A DNA stretch of 49,156 nucleotides, from NCBI GenBank assembly GCA_018222835.1, contig JAAEZN010000001.1, positions 40,232 through 89,387 of the forward strand, read 5' to 3'. Of this stretch, positions 40,011-48,763 are shown in pieces. The stretch is from Algicola sp. (lineage in GTDB: Bacteria; Bacteroidota; Bacteroidia; Flavobacteriales; Flavobacteriaceae). A program made the translations under genes and the position numbers. How positions within the stretch are numbered: the stretch's first letter is position 1; every line of letters begins with the position of its first letter. Under the pieces are notes generated by a model. The model was not told the origin of the DNA. It saw only the letters and a list, made by a program, of their open reading frames with translations, and searched no databases.

Positions 40011-41702
40011 CTATTTCCTGAAAAACTTGGTGCTATATGTGGTGGAGTTGCCCACATTGTCCGTTACCGTAACTATTAGGTCACATTCTGTATCGTTGGT
40101 TACATTGTCCTCGAAATTATAGGTAATGGTGTTTGTTTTTGGCTCGTACTCCATTAATATCCATTTTCCGTTTAACGTGGCCGAATAGGTGTCTATTCCG
40201 CTAAGGTCGTCGGAGATAAGTAAACTCAGGTAACTGTAGTTGCTGAGCCATTGCTTTTCTTTAAAATTCTTAGGACGAACGGTTGGGGCAACTGTGTCCT
40301 TGACCAAGGTGTAAGTGCCCAGGGTTCGTGTTCTGGTCGTAAAAGCGCCATCTCTTTTGTAGGTTTTGGAATAAGAGGGTCTCATTTTACTGTCCAGATG
40401 GGCGATGAACATTTGTTTTCTTTCTGCAGCCGTATATTTTGATGGGTCAAAACTAATCGTGAAATTTCGATGAGCAGCAACACTATTGTCGTGTATGGTA
40501 ATGGTGTCGTTGCCCTTTTTTAAATCGATGAAGAAATCTTCATAAAATGTACTTGCCGGGAAAAACACTTTTGCTGCACCTAAATCAAAGTTATTGGGCT
40601 TGTTGGCTATCAAAAAGTAATCTGTGGGAGTATTATCTCTGGTAATTTTCTCCTCTTGCACTTTACCATCCACAGGGATAACGAGCTTGGTGGTGTTTCC
40701 GGCCAAATCAGAAATAAGGATTTCCACAGTGTAGGACATGCCTTCCATTATATTGATCTTGCCATCATTATAGAGGGATGTGTAGATGCTTAAATGGTTG
40801 TAGGGTTCTTTAAAACATTTTTGTATGCGCTGTCTGTGATTGTAAAAGTGGGCATAATCAATCAAGGTATTTATGTAACGTGTTTCTCCAAAGGAGAAAG
40901 TGTCAAAGTCGAACTCTGAATAGACCTGGCCATTGACCGTCTGCTTAACGGCATAGACACCATTCTTGTTCGCGGCAAGATCCAAACGGTCAAAACTGTT
41001 GATTCCAAATCCAATTGTGCCTATTGCACTGACCTTGTCGGCCAAAAAGGAACCGTCCGCTTGCTTCTTATAATTCAATTGAATTTTTTCAGCACTCTCG
41101 TTTACCAATGCTCCGTCGGACAGGGGATATGCGTAAAGCCCCAACAATGTTGGGTCTGTGGCGTCCCTTACATCATACCCATAGAGCAGTGGATTAGTGG
41201 GTTTTCCGTTCACACTATTGCGAATCTCAAAATGAAGATGGGGTCCTGCTGAGCCCCCTGTGTTGCCGGAGTACGCGATAATATCTCCTTTGGCCACCTT
41301 TAATTCTCCGTAATCCGGGAACATTTCAACTTCAAAAGACTGTTTTTGGTACTGTACTTTTTTTACGTACTCCTCTATTTCCGGATTAAATTTTTGAAGG
41401 TGTCCATACACAGAAGTATGTCCATTGGGGTGGGCTATGTACAATGCCTTACCGTAGCCCCAATGCGAAATTTTAATGCGTGTAACCGTACCATCTTCAA
41501 TGGCATAAACCGGTAAGCCCTCCCTTTGTTGGGTTTTGAGGTCCATTCCAGAATGGAAGTGGTTGGAGCGCAGTTCTCCAAATGTCCCGGAGAGGATCAA
41601 AGGAATGTCCAAGGGGGAACGAAATGTGTTTTGAGGATATTTTTCTTGTGCAGTTATGTGCAGTACGGTCAAAAAGAGGATGAAAAAAAGTATTCGGTGC
41701 AT
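40011..41702 (-). CDS. M23 family (LytM-type) metallopeptidase, secreted
   Basis: 563 residues. A signal peptide (about 1-18) is followed by an M23 endopeptidase domain: NHFHSGMD gives His50 and Asp54, and GPHLHFE gives His155 and His157, the zinc ligands and catalytic residue. All are present, so activity on peptidoglycan cross-links is plausible. Residues 200-563 form several beta-sandwich domains, probably for binding or positioning. It is divergent from the coiled-coil/zapA/rny group, across a strong Bacteroidota-type promoter; a role in cell separation would fit but is not shown. Confidence 0.92.
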   Translation of the reverse strand: MHRILFFILFLTVLHITAQEKYPQNTFRSPLDIPLILSGTFGELRSNHFHSGMDLKTQQREGLPVYAIEDGTVTRIKISHWGYGKALYIAHPNGHTSVYGHLQKFNPEIEEYVKKVQYQKQSFEVEMFPDYGELKVAKGDIIAYSGNTGGSAGPHLHFEIRNSVNGKPTNPLLYGYDVRDATDPTLLGLYAYPLSDGALVNESAEKIQLNYKKQADGSFLADKVSAIGTIGFGINSFDRLDLAANKNGVYAVKQTVNGQVYSEFDFDTFSFGETRYINTLIDYAHFYNHRQRIQKCFKEPYNHLSIYTSLYNDGKINIMEGMSYTVEILISDLAGNTTKLVIPVDGKVQEEKITRDNTPTDYFLIANKPNNFDLGAAKVFFPASTFYEDFFIDLKKGNDTITIHDNSVAAHRNFTISFDPSKYTAAERKQMFIAHLDSKMRPSYSKTYKRDGAFTTRTRTLGTYTLVKDTVAPTVRPKNFKEKQWLSNYSYLSLLISDDLSGIDTYSATLNGKWILMEYEPKTNTITYNFEDNVTNDTECDLIVTVTDNVGNSTTYSTKFFRK

Positions 41703-41812
41703 AAAAAATCAATAATTCTTTACGAAAGTAACCAATGTTTTGTTTTAAGAAAAGATTTGGGACAATAGCTGTTGTGCTTTGGAAAACGCAGTAAGAATAA
41801 ATGTAAAAAGTA

Positions 41813-41843
41813 TTGCGAAGTTGTCCTAGGTTGGTTAACTTTG
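41813..41843 (+). promoter_or_regulatory. Complete Bacteroidota promoter for the coiled-coil/zapA operon
   Basis: TTG at 41813-41815, a 20-base spacer, and TAACTTTG at 41836-41843: both the -33 and -7 elements match with canonical spacing. The coiled-coil gene's ATG follows 26 bases later. This is the clearest full promoter in the window. Confidence 0.75.
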
Positions 41844-41869
41844 TGTTATACGTATTGTTGTTTGCATAT

Positions 41870-42160
41870 ATGAGCGAACTTGTTGAGATTGTGGATTCTT
41901 TGGAGAACAAGGTGAGCAAACTGCTGCACAAAATGGAGCTGTTGCACCAATTGAACACCAAGTTGAAACTTGAATTACAACACCTAGAAGGTGAAAACAA
42001 ACTCAAAGATGACGCTCTAAACGAATGGGAGGAGAAGTATAACTCCCTGAAAATGGCAAATACAATGCTGGGTAGTAATACTAGTAAAACAGAAGCTAAG
42101 CTCAAGATAAATACATTGATTCGCGAACTTGATGTTTGTATAGCCAAGCTGGCGGATTGA
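41870..42160 (+). CDS. Small coiled-coil protein preceding zapA
   Basis: 96 residues, predicted almost entirely as a coiled coil (VDSLENKVSKLLHKMELLHQ and on through about residue 60), with no membrane segment. It looks like a ZapB-type or similar cell-division coiled-coil protein and lies 14 bases before zapA behind a good promoter, so a role with ZapA and FtsZ is likely by association. The start is ATG 41870; longer frames would begin inside the promoter. Confidence 0.8.
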   Translation: MSELVEIVDSLENKVSKLLHKMELLHQLNTKLKLELQHLEGENKLKDDALNEWEEKYNSLKMANTMLGSNTSKTEAKLKINTLIRELDVCIAKLAD

Positions 42161-42174
42161 TTAGTTACGAAAAT

Positions 42175-42468
42175 ATGGACGAGAAGCTCAAAATAAAGCT
42201 TTCCATTGCCGATAGGGTATATCCTTTGACCATAGACCCCAAGCAAGAGGAAGGATTGCGAAAAGCAGCCAAGAATATTGAAAACCTCGCAAAAAAGTTT
42301 GAGCAGAATTATGCAGTTCGGGACAAGCAGGATGTTTTGGCCATGTGCGCCTTACAATTTGCTTCCAAAATTGAGCAGAGTGGAATAGATCGCTCGGAAA
42401 ATGCAGAAGCGGCCATGCAACGGCTCAGAGCATTGGACGAACTGGTACATTCCAAACTGGGAGAATAA
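42175..42468 (+). CDS. zapA: Cell division protein ZapA
   Basis: 97 residues from ATG 42175. ZapA cross-links FtsZ filaments at the Z-ring. The N-terminal IKLSIADRVYPLTIDPKQEEGLRKA and the coiled-coil C-terminal half match the ZapA family. A longer frame from TTG 42136 would overlap the preceding gene and is rejected. It is followed by a structured 6S-like RNA region and then rny, an arrangement also reminiscent of enteric zapA-ssrS. Confidence 0.9.
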   Translation: MDEKLKIKLSIADRVYPLTIDPKQEEGLRKAAKNIENLAKKFEQNYAVRDKQDVLAMCALQFASKIEQSGIDRSENAEAAMQRLRALDELVHSKLGE

Positions 42469-42488
42469 GTTCTTTTAAATAAAATAAT

Positions 42489-42665
42489 GTTACTGCCCAC
42501 ATAGGTAATATTTTTTGACAAACTCAACACTATTATAATTCAAAAGGGTGAGTTTAGACTGTAAAAGCAGGCTCTACTTGTATAGAGATCCTTGATCAGT
42601 CTGTTAGCCCTAAACCTGTAATTTGGAGTTTGTACAAAACTTCAGCCGATGTGGGCTTTTTTTTT
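42489..42665 (+). ncRNA. ssrS: 6S-like regulatory RNA (6S-Flavo type)
   Basis: The 215-base zapA-rny gap is highly structured. A closing stem GCCCACAT (42495-42502) pairs with ATGTGGGC (42649-42656), directly followed by nine T. Inside, CAAACTC pairs with GAGTTTG, and AGACTG with CAGTCT, around a large central asymmetry, as in 6S RNAs, which mimic an open promoter and bind RNA polymerase holoenzyme. Position after zapA fits the known neighbourhood of 6S genes, and a Flavobacteria-specific 6S family exists. Exact ends are estimated. Confidence 0.75.
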
Positions 42666-42683
42666 AACTAAACACAAACAAAC

Positions 42684-44255
42684 ATGGATAATATCATAGT
42701 AATTGTTGTCGCAGCTGTTGTAGGGCTGGCCATAGGCTTTTCAATTGCAAAGATGATGGAGAAAGGCAAGGCGTCCAAGACCATTGCCGGGGCAAAGAAG
42801 GAAGCTGCTGATATCATAAAAGAGGCAAATAAAGAAGGTGAAGGCATAAAAAAGGATAAGATTTTCCAAGCCAAGGAAAAGTTTTTGGAACTAAAGGCCG
42901 AACATGAGAAAGTCATAATCAATAAGGACAAGAAAATTGCCGAGGCCGAGAAGAGAACTAGAGATAAAGAGTCCCAAGTGAGCAGCGAGTTGGCCAAGAA
43001 TAAAAAATTGAACGACCAACTTCAGGGAAAAATTCAAGAGGTATCCCATAAAAGTGAAATACTCGATAAAAAACAGGCAGAAGTAGAAAAGCTGCACAAA
43101 AGCCAAGTACAGCAGCTGGAAGTAATTTCCGGACTTTCAGCAGAAGACGCTAAAGCCCAGTTATTGGAGTCTTTAAAAGAAACTGCGAAGAGTGATGCCA
43201 TGGCCTATCTGCAAAATACAATGGAGGAAGCCAAGCTTACCGCGCAACAAGAAGCGCGAAAGATTGTAGTGAATACCATTCAACGAATCGGTACCGAAGA
43301 GGCAGTTGAAAATTGCGTGTCCGTATTCAATTTGGAATCAGACGACGTAAAAGGACGCATTATCGGTAGGGAAGGACGAAATATACGTGCTTTGGAATCC
43401 GCTACTGGAGTTGAGATTATTGTAGATGATACCCCGGAAGCTATCATTTTATCCTGCTTCGATTCCGTGAGAAGGGAAGTGGCCCGTTTGTCCTTGCACA
43501 GATTGGTGACAGATGGACGAATTCACCCGGCACGTATTGAAGAAGTGGTTAAGAAGACCGAAAAACAAATCAATGAAGAGATTGCCGAGATAGGTAAGCG
43601 TACCGTAATCGATTTGGGGGTTCATGGCTTGCATCCAGAATTGATCAAAGCGGTTGGGCGTATGAAGTATAGATCTTCCTATGGTCAAAACTTGTTACAG
43701 CACTCCAGAGAAGTTGCCAAACTTTGTGGGGTAATGGCCGCCGAGCTTGGCCTTAATCCTAAATTGGCCAAAAGAGCAGGACTATTGCACGATATCGGCA
43801 AAGTACCAATGGCAGAAGTAGAGGTAGAGACCCCTCACGCTATTCTGGGGATGCAATGGGCCCAAAAATATGGTGAAAAAGAGGAGGTCTGCAATGCTAT
43901 TGGAGCTCACCACGATGAAGTTGAAATGACTACTTTAATATCTCCTATTGTTCAAGTATGTGATGCTATCAGTGGTGCCAGACCAGGTGCTAGGAGACAG
44001 GTCTTGGACTCGTACATACAACGACTAAAAGATTTGGAGGACATCGCCTTTGGATTCCATGGGGTACAGAAAGCTTATGCAATCCAAGCCGGTAGGGAAC
44101 TTCGTGTAATTGTTGAAAGTGAAAAAGTGAACGACGACAAAGCAGCGGAACTTTCTTTCGAAATTTCACAAAAAATACAAACTGATATGACGTATCCCGG
44201 ACAGGTAAAGGTTACTGTTATCCGTGAGACCAGATCAGTGAACGTGGCTAAGTAG
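42684..44255 (+). CDS. rny: Ribonuclease Y
   Basis: 523 residues, a membrane-anchored endoribonuclease that starts mRNA decay. One N-terminal helix (about 3-22), a long charged coiled coil (about 30-200), a KH domain ([20 protein letters not shown]) and an HD domain with LLHDIGK (catalytic His-Asp) and [10 protein letters not shown] follow the RNase Y order and length. The 18 bases between the 6S terminator T-run and ATG leave it close behind that RNA, so it needs a promoter overlapping the RNA or read-through. Confidence 0.96.
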   Translation: MDNIIVIVVAAVVGLAIGFSIAKMMEKGKASKTIAGAKKEAADIIKEANKEGEGIKKDKIFQAKEKFLELKAEHEKVIINKDKKIAEAEKRTRDKESQVSSELAKNKKLNDQLQGKIQEVSHKSEILDKKQAEVEKLHKSQVQQLEVISGLSAEDAKAQLLESLKETAKSDAMAYLQNTMEEAKLTAQQEARKIVVNTIQRIGTEEAVENCVSVFNLESDDVKGRIIGREGRNIRALESATGVEIIVDDTPEAIILSCFDSVRREVARLSLHRLVTDGRIHPARIEEVVKKTEKQINEEIAEIGKRTVIDLGVHGLHPELIKAVGRMKYRSSYGQNLLQHSREVAKLCGVMAAELGLNPKLAKRAGLLHDIGKVPMAEVEVETPHAILGMQWAQKYGEKEEVCNAIGAHHDEVEMTTLISPIVQVCDAISGARPGARRQVLDSYIQRLKDLEDIAFGFHGVQKAYAIQAGRELRVIVESEKVNDDKAAELSFEISQKIQTDMTYPGQVKVTVIRETRSVNVAK

Positions 44256-44332
44256 CAATAGCTGACAATTATCATACTTTTCGGGTTTGTATTGGGCTAA
44301 CTTCATTAAGCAAATATTAAACAACTGGAAAG

Positions 44333-44755
44333 ATGAAAATTAGTGTACCTGTTTCTCAAATAATGACCAAAAATTTAGTGACATTGAGCGCTAAAGATGA
44401 TTTGGTAACTGCCGAACGACTTTTTAAAAAGCATAATATAAGACACATTCCCGTGGTGGATGGAGAAAACATAATGGGAATGTTAAGTCTTACGGACTTA
44501 ATGCGCATTAGTTTTGCCGATGCCATAGATGAGCATGAGGAAGTAGTGGATACTATTGTTTACAATATGTTTACGATACCTCAAGTAATGGTAAGCAATT
44601 TGGTGAGCGTGGATTCCAATACGACCATTAAGGAAGTGGCACAGATATTGGCCAAAAGGGAGTTCCATGCATTGCCTGTAGTGGATAATGGTAAACTAAA
44701 GGGGATTGTTACAACTACCGATCTTATCCAGTACTTTTTAAAGAGTATGGATTGA
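44333..44755 (+). CDS. Two-CBS-domain protein
   Basis: 140 residues, consisting of just two CBS domains (about 5-60 and 78-136): QIMTKNLVTLSAKDDLVTAE with IRHIPVVDGENIMGMLSLTD, and MVSNLVSVDSNTTIKEVAQI with FHALPVVDNGKLKGIVTTTD. CBS pairs bind adenine nucleotides (AMP, ATP, c-di-AMP) and usually regulate a partner, which is not identifiable here. No catalytic domain is attached. It lies 77 bases after rny and is convergent with the DUF349 gene. Confidence 0.9.
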   Translation: MKISVPVSQIMTKNLVTLSAKDDLVTAERLFKKHNIRHIPVVDGENIMGMLSLTDLMRISFADAIDEHEEVVDTIVYNMFTIPQVMVSNLVSVDSNTTIKEVAQILAKREFHALPVVDNGKLKGIVTTTDLIQYFLKSMD

Positions 44756-44783
44756 TAATGTTATGAATTTTTACAGATGGATT

Positions 44784-44806
44784 GAGTAAGCGGGATACGC
44801 TTACTC
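44784..44806. terminator. Hairpin between convergent CBS and DUF349 genes
   Basis: GAGTAAGCG (44784-44792) and CGCTTACTC (44798-44806) form a perfect 9-bp stem with a 5-base loop. It overlaps the last codons of the DUF349 gene. There is no T-run on either side, so it is at best an atypical bidirectional terminator or a 3'-end stabilising hairpin. Confidence 0.45.
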
Positions 44807-46858
44807 TTCCTCGTTGCTGTCAGTTTCCTCTTCCTCGGATTCTTTATTGAGTTTGTGCTCCAAAATGTTAAGATTTTTCATCTTTTCTTTCCAGGTCTGG
44901 AGTGCATCTTTTTGCTTGTTCAATTTTTGTACAACTTCTTTGACCAAGGGGTTGTCCTCGGAATCACCAGAGAAAAACTGAAGATTGTTCTCCAATTGTC
45001 GAATTTCTGATTTGACCTCGTCAATTTTACGTTTCACAAAAACGCGTTCGTTGCCAATGGCGTGGTTGTCTTCCGTTTTGGCAAGCTCCTGGACCTTATT
45101 GCCGTATTTGAGCAATTCGGATTCTTGCTTGCCAATGCCCAATTTCTTGAATAGGGCATCAATGATTTTATTGAACTTACTATTTATGTGCTTTTTGTTG
45201 TACGGAATGCGGCCGTACTGTTTCCATTCTGCCAAAAACGCCTTTAAATCTTCTACATCTTTCTTTTTGTCACCGCTTAACTGGAACTTTTTAAGGCGGT
45301 CCAAACATTCACTCTTCTTTTTAAAGTTCTCGTACTCCACATTGTGCTCCTCATTCTTTTCGGCGTGCAAACGATCAAAGTAATGGTTGCAGGCATCTTT
45401 GAATTCCTTCCAGATTTTATCGGAATATTTTCGGGGCACATGGCCTATTTTTTTCCAATCGCTCTGGATGCGCTTCATTTGGGGTGTAACCTCGGTCCAA
45501 TCGTCGCTGTCTTTTAGAGAAACGGCCAACTCCAGTAGTTCCTTTTTCCTTTCTAGGTTTACTTGCTGTTCCTTTTTCTGGTTTTTGTAAAAAGCATTTT
45601 TGTTCCTATTGAATTTTCGAACGGTTTCCTTAAAATAGCTCCAAGTTTCCTCATTTACCTTTTGGGGGACCCTACCTGCCTTAAAAAAGGATTCTCTTAG
45701 GGCTTCCACTTCTTTTATCTGTTGTTGTATGCCTCGATGGTTATCCGCTACATTTTCTGCAATTTTGGTAATGGAAGCAATTATTTCGTGCTTCTTCTCC
45801 AAGTTTTTTTCATAGACTTTTTCCAGCTCTTGAAAGTGCTCTTGTCTGCGTTGGTGCATGGCCTTAGTGGCAGTGCTGAACTTTTCCCAGATTTCTTCTC
45901 TATGCTCTTTGGCTACGGGACCAATATCTTCTTTCCAGATTTTGTGGAGAGTTTGCAATTCCCTAAAAGCTTTGTTCAAATCCGGTTCGGCAACCAAAGC
46001 ATCGGCGCGTTCCACCAGTTTTTGTTTTTCTTCGAGATTGTGCTTAAAGTCTAGGTCGCGCAGTTCACGGTTTAGGTGTAAAAAGTCATAAAAGATCTCC
46101 ATGTGGTGGTGGTACGTACGCCAAACATCATTATAATTGGCACGTGGCACAGGGCCTGCATTTTTCCAACGGTTCTGCAGATCTTTGAAGTTATTATATG
46201 TGGTATTGATATCTTCCTCGATATCGATCAACCCTTTTAATTCCTCGATAATGTTCAATCTCTTGGTTAGATTGTCCTTGAGGGATTGATCTAGTTTTTT
46301 GTAGTATTGGTCTCGTTTTTCACGATAGTCGGAATAGACTTCGTTGAATTGTCTTTTGGCAACAGAATTGTATCGGAAATCTATTTCATTTCCACCCTTG
46401 GCAACAAATTCCTCTTTTTTTTCATCCAGAAACTCCTGAAACTTTTGGTCAAACTCATATTTAATGGAGCTGACATGCTTGTGGATGGCCTGTACTTTTT
46501 CGTTTTTTACCAAGCGCTGCAATTCACCGACCAAGTTTTCCATGGACATGGAATGGTAGTCCAACATAGGAATGGTGTGCCGCTTTTCGTTTTCGGCATC
46601 TTCGGCATCCTCCGCATTGGATTCGTCAATTTCATCTAGATGCTCGTTGGAATCGCCTTCTTCATTATTTTCTGAATCGCTTTTGGTTTCGGACACATTT
46701 TCGGTATCCGGTTGTTCTTTGGCTTCATTTTCGGATGTGACTTCCTCGGTCGCTTTTGGTTCGGCTTGTGTGCTTTCTTCCAATTGACCTTTTTTGTTCT
46801 CTGACGTTTCCTCTATTCCACCTTCAGCTTGCTGAAGTTTACCATCGTTTTCCTGCAT
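44801..46858 (-). CDS. DUF349 repeat protein
   Basis: 685 residues from ATG 46858. The first ~110 residues are Glu/Ser-rich and disordered (E/D-rich tracts); the rest is a highly charged helical array carrying several DUF349 repeats, recognisable by WKNAGPVPRANYNDVWRTYH, WKEDIGPVAKEHREEIWEKF, FKAGRVPQKVNEETWSYF and WKKIGHVPRKYSDKIWKEF. DUF349 proteins are common in Bacteroidota and of unknown function. A TTG at 46900 would add 14 residues and is less likely. A TACTTTTG -7 box lies at 46925-46932. Confidence 0.9.
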   Translation of the reverse strand: MQENDGKLQQAEGGIEETSENKKGQLEESTQAEPKATEEVTSENEAKEQPDTENVSETKSDSENNEEGDSNEHLDEIDESNAEDAEDAENEKRHTIPMLDYHSMSMENLVGELQRLVKNEKVQAIHKHVSSIKYEFDQKFQEFLDEKKEEFVAKGGNEIDFRYNSVAKRQFNEVYSDYREKRDQYYKKLDQSLKDNLTKRLNIIEELKGLIDIEEDINTTYNNFKDLQNRWKNAGPVPRANYNDVWRTYHHHMEIFYDFLHLNRELRDLDFKHNLEEKQKLVERADALVAEPDLNKAFRELQTLHKIWKEDIGPVAKEHREEIWEKFSTATKAMHQRRQEHFQELEKVYEKNLEKKHEIIASITKIAENVADNHRGIQQQIKEVEALRESFFKAGRVPQKVNEETWSYFKETVRKFNRNKNAFYKNQKKEQQVNLERKKELLELAVSLKDSDDWTEVTPQMKRIQSDWKKIGHVPRKYSDKIWKEFKDACNHYFDRLHAEKNEEHNVEYENFKKKSECLDRLKKFQLSGDKKKDVEDLKAFLAEWKQYGRIPYNKKHINSKFNKIIDALFKKLGIGKQESELLKYGNKVQELAKTEDNHAIGNERVFVKRKIDEVKSEIRQLENNLQFFSGDSEDNPLVKEVVQKLNKQKDALQTWKEKMKNLNILEHKLNKESEEEETDSNEEE

Positions 46859-46924
46859 TAGTAGCTTATTTACCTGTTGATTGATGAAAATTATAGCCAA
46901 TTTAACAACTTAATTGTCTAATCC

Positions 46925-46932
46925 CAAAAGTA
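46925..46932 (-). promoter_or_regulatory. Bacteroidota -7 box for the DUF349 gene
   Basis: The minus strand reads TACTTTTG (TAnnTTTG), 66 bases before the ATG at 46858, in the 142-base gap after aroE. No clear -33 element is visible. Confidence 0.45.
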
Positions 46933-47000
46933 TTGATTCTTCTTTTGGTGAATTTCAGGGATGTATGGATAGAAGTTATTTCTATATTGATGGATAATTT

Positions 47001-47732
47001 CTAGGCATTGTTCCAGATTTGCCATGCTTTTTCGGCTTGTTCTTCCAGCATTTTTAGGCCATTGCAAATAGTCGCACCTTGCGCCTCTCCCATAGAAAGG
47101 AAAGCTGTTTTTTCTGGATTGTAGATAAGATCGTACAGCAAATGCCCTGACCCAATAAATTGATAGGGAAGGTCTGGCTTGCCTTCGATATTGGGAAATG
47201 TGCCCAAAGGTGTGCAATTTATGATCAGGGTGTTTTCTTCTATGGTTTGTTTGTCCAGCTCGTTGTATGTGTATTGACCCTCGTTTTTATGTCGAGACAC
47301 ATAAGTACTTTTAATTCCCAGCTCGTTCAATACAAAGCGAACAGCTTTGGAAGCACCGCCCGTTCCCAAAATCAATGCATTTTTATGGTGCAGTTTAAGA
47401 AAAGGCTCCAGCGATTTTTGAAAGCCATAAGCGTCCGTATTGAAACCTTTTAGTCCGCTGGCAGTAAACTGGATGGTATTCACAGCTCCGATTTTTTCGG
47501 CTTTTTGGTCCAATTCATCCAAAAACGGGATAACATCTTGTTTATAGGGAATGGTAACGTTGAGCCCTTTAAGGTGGTCTTGGGCCAATACGTTTTTCAG
47601 CTCATCAATATGTTTAAGGTCAAAGTTTTCGTAACTGTGGTTCGAAAGCCCTAATTCCTTAAATTTCTGTGTAAAATAACTTTGTGAAAAAGAGTACGAT
47701 ATATTTTTACCTAGTAGCCCGAATCTTTTCAT
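47001..47732 (-). CDS. aroE: Shikimate dehydrogenase
   Basis: 243 residues from ATG 47732. The enzyme reduces 3-dehydroshikimate with NADPH in aromatic amino acid synthesis. GLLGKNISYSFSQSYF holds the substrate-binding Ser pair, LNVTIPYKQDVIPFLDEL the catalytic Lys, GAVNTIQF and GFNTDAYGF further substrate contacts, and ILGTGGASKAV the NADP(H)-binding glycine loop. ATG 47753 would add 7 residues (AKTEKR) and is also possible. It overlaps the DUF368 gene by 26 bases and ends the leftward group. Confidence 0.94.
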   Translation of the reverse strand: MKRFGLLGKNISYSFSQSYFTQKFKELGLSNHSYENFDLKHIDELKNVLAQDHLKGLNVTIPYKQDVIPFLDELDQKAEKIGAVNTIQFTASGLKGFNTDAYGFQKSLEPFLKLHHKNALILGTGGASKAVRFVLNELGIKSTYVSRHKNEGQYTYNELDKQTIEENTLIINCTPLGTFPNIEGKPDLPYQFIGSGHLLYDLIYNPEKTAFLSMGEAQGATICNGLKMLEEQAEKAWQIWNNA

Positions 47733-48744
47733 TCTTTTCTCTGTTTTTGCCATACCAATCCAAGAGCAATAATACCAAAATACCCAATATTATAAAAAGT
47801 ACGGCCCACCAAGTTTCGGCAGCCCCTATTTGCGGTAAAAAGCGTTCGTAATTGAGCATTATCTTATCCCCATTGGAGTCCATTAATGGTGTGCCGGTTT
47901 CATCCAACTTAAAAATGGTTCTCTTCCACGGCCAAAGTACGCCCAGAGAGCCAGTTATAAAACCAAGTAACACCGCTGTTGTAGTGGCTTTAAAATGTTT
48001 TAGTACATAACTGAGCAAGTGGGAAAAGGTTACCAATCCCGTGACAGAGCCTAGCGTAAAAATTCCTAAAATTTTTAGGATTTTTATACGCTCCGAATCA
48101 TTTACAAAGCTAAAATCCCCAGAAAAAATCTCTGAAAAAGTATCATAAAGCGCATTTACAGAGTCCACTAATAGCAACACGTAATTGCCTAGAAGTATCA
48201 AAATAAAAGAACCGGATAATCCGGGCAGTGTCATTCCGGAAACACTGATAATTCCACAAAAAAAGATAAAAATCAGATTGTTGTTCTCTTTTGCAGGGTT
48301 TAAGAAGCTGATGGACAACCCAATAGTCAGACCTATGGTTCCTGCAATAATGGTCCGCTTGTTCCATGGAGCAAAATCCTTTCCGATATGGTAAATGGAA
48401 CCGATGACCATTCCAAAAAAAGTGGCCCAAACAAAGAGTTCGTTGTGGTCCAAAAAATAATCAAGGATTCTGGAAACGCTAAAATAACTGACCAACATTC
48501 CAAAGATCAACAGCCCTAGAAACTTAGCGTTGATATATTGGAAGAAACTTTTAAACCTTCCATTAAAGAAGAGTTTTAGTGCTTTGGAGTTTAGCTTTTG
48601 TAGGGAATAGATGAATTCTTCGTAAAAACCGGCAACAAAAGCAACAATACCTCCAGAAACTCCCGGAACTTTATTGGCAGCCCCCATACAGAGACCTTTT
48701 ACGACCAAGAAAAAATTATCCAGAAATGTTCTAGGTTGATGCAT
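47707..48744 (-). CDS. DUF368 membrane protein
   Basis: 345 residues with about nine hydrophobic helices. GAANKVPGVSGGIVAFVAGF near the N-terminus and SGMTLPGLSGSFILILLGNY in the middle are the duplicated PG-S/G-G-type motifs that define DUF368; some members have been linked to polyprenyl-phosphate (C55-P) translocation, which fits the repeated-motif architecture. The C-terminal end overlaps aroE by 26 bases. A second member begins upstream, so this is a tandem pair. Confidence 0.9.
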   Translation of the reverse strand: MHQPRTFLDNFFLVVKGLCMGAANKVPGVSGGIVAFVAGFYEEFIYSLQKLNSKALKLFFNGRFKSFFQYINAKFLGLLIFGMLVSYFSVSRILDYFLDHNELFVWATFFGMVIGSIYHIGKDFAPWNKRTIIAGTIGLTIGLSISFLNPAKENNNLIFIFFCGIISVSGMTLPGLSGSFILILLGNYVLLLVDSVNALYDTFSEIFSGDFSFVNDSERIKILKILGIFTLGSVTGLVTFSHLLSYVLKHFKATTTAVLLGFITGSLGVLWPWKRTIFKLDETGTPLMDSNGDKIMLNYERFLPQIGAAETWWAVLFIILGILVLLLLDWYGKNREKNEKIRATR

Positions 48745-48763
48745 GTGCCCAATCCGTTTTTAC

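Noticed and set aside
46918..47217. Leftward 99-codon frame overlapping aroE
   Set aside because: It overlaps conserved aroE sequence in another frame and shows no independent features.
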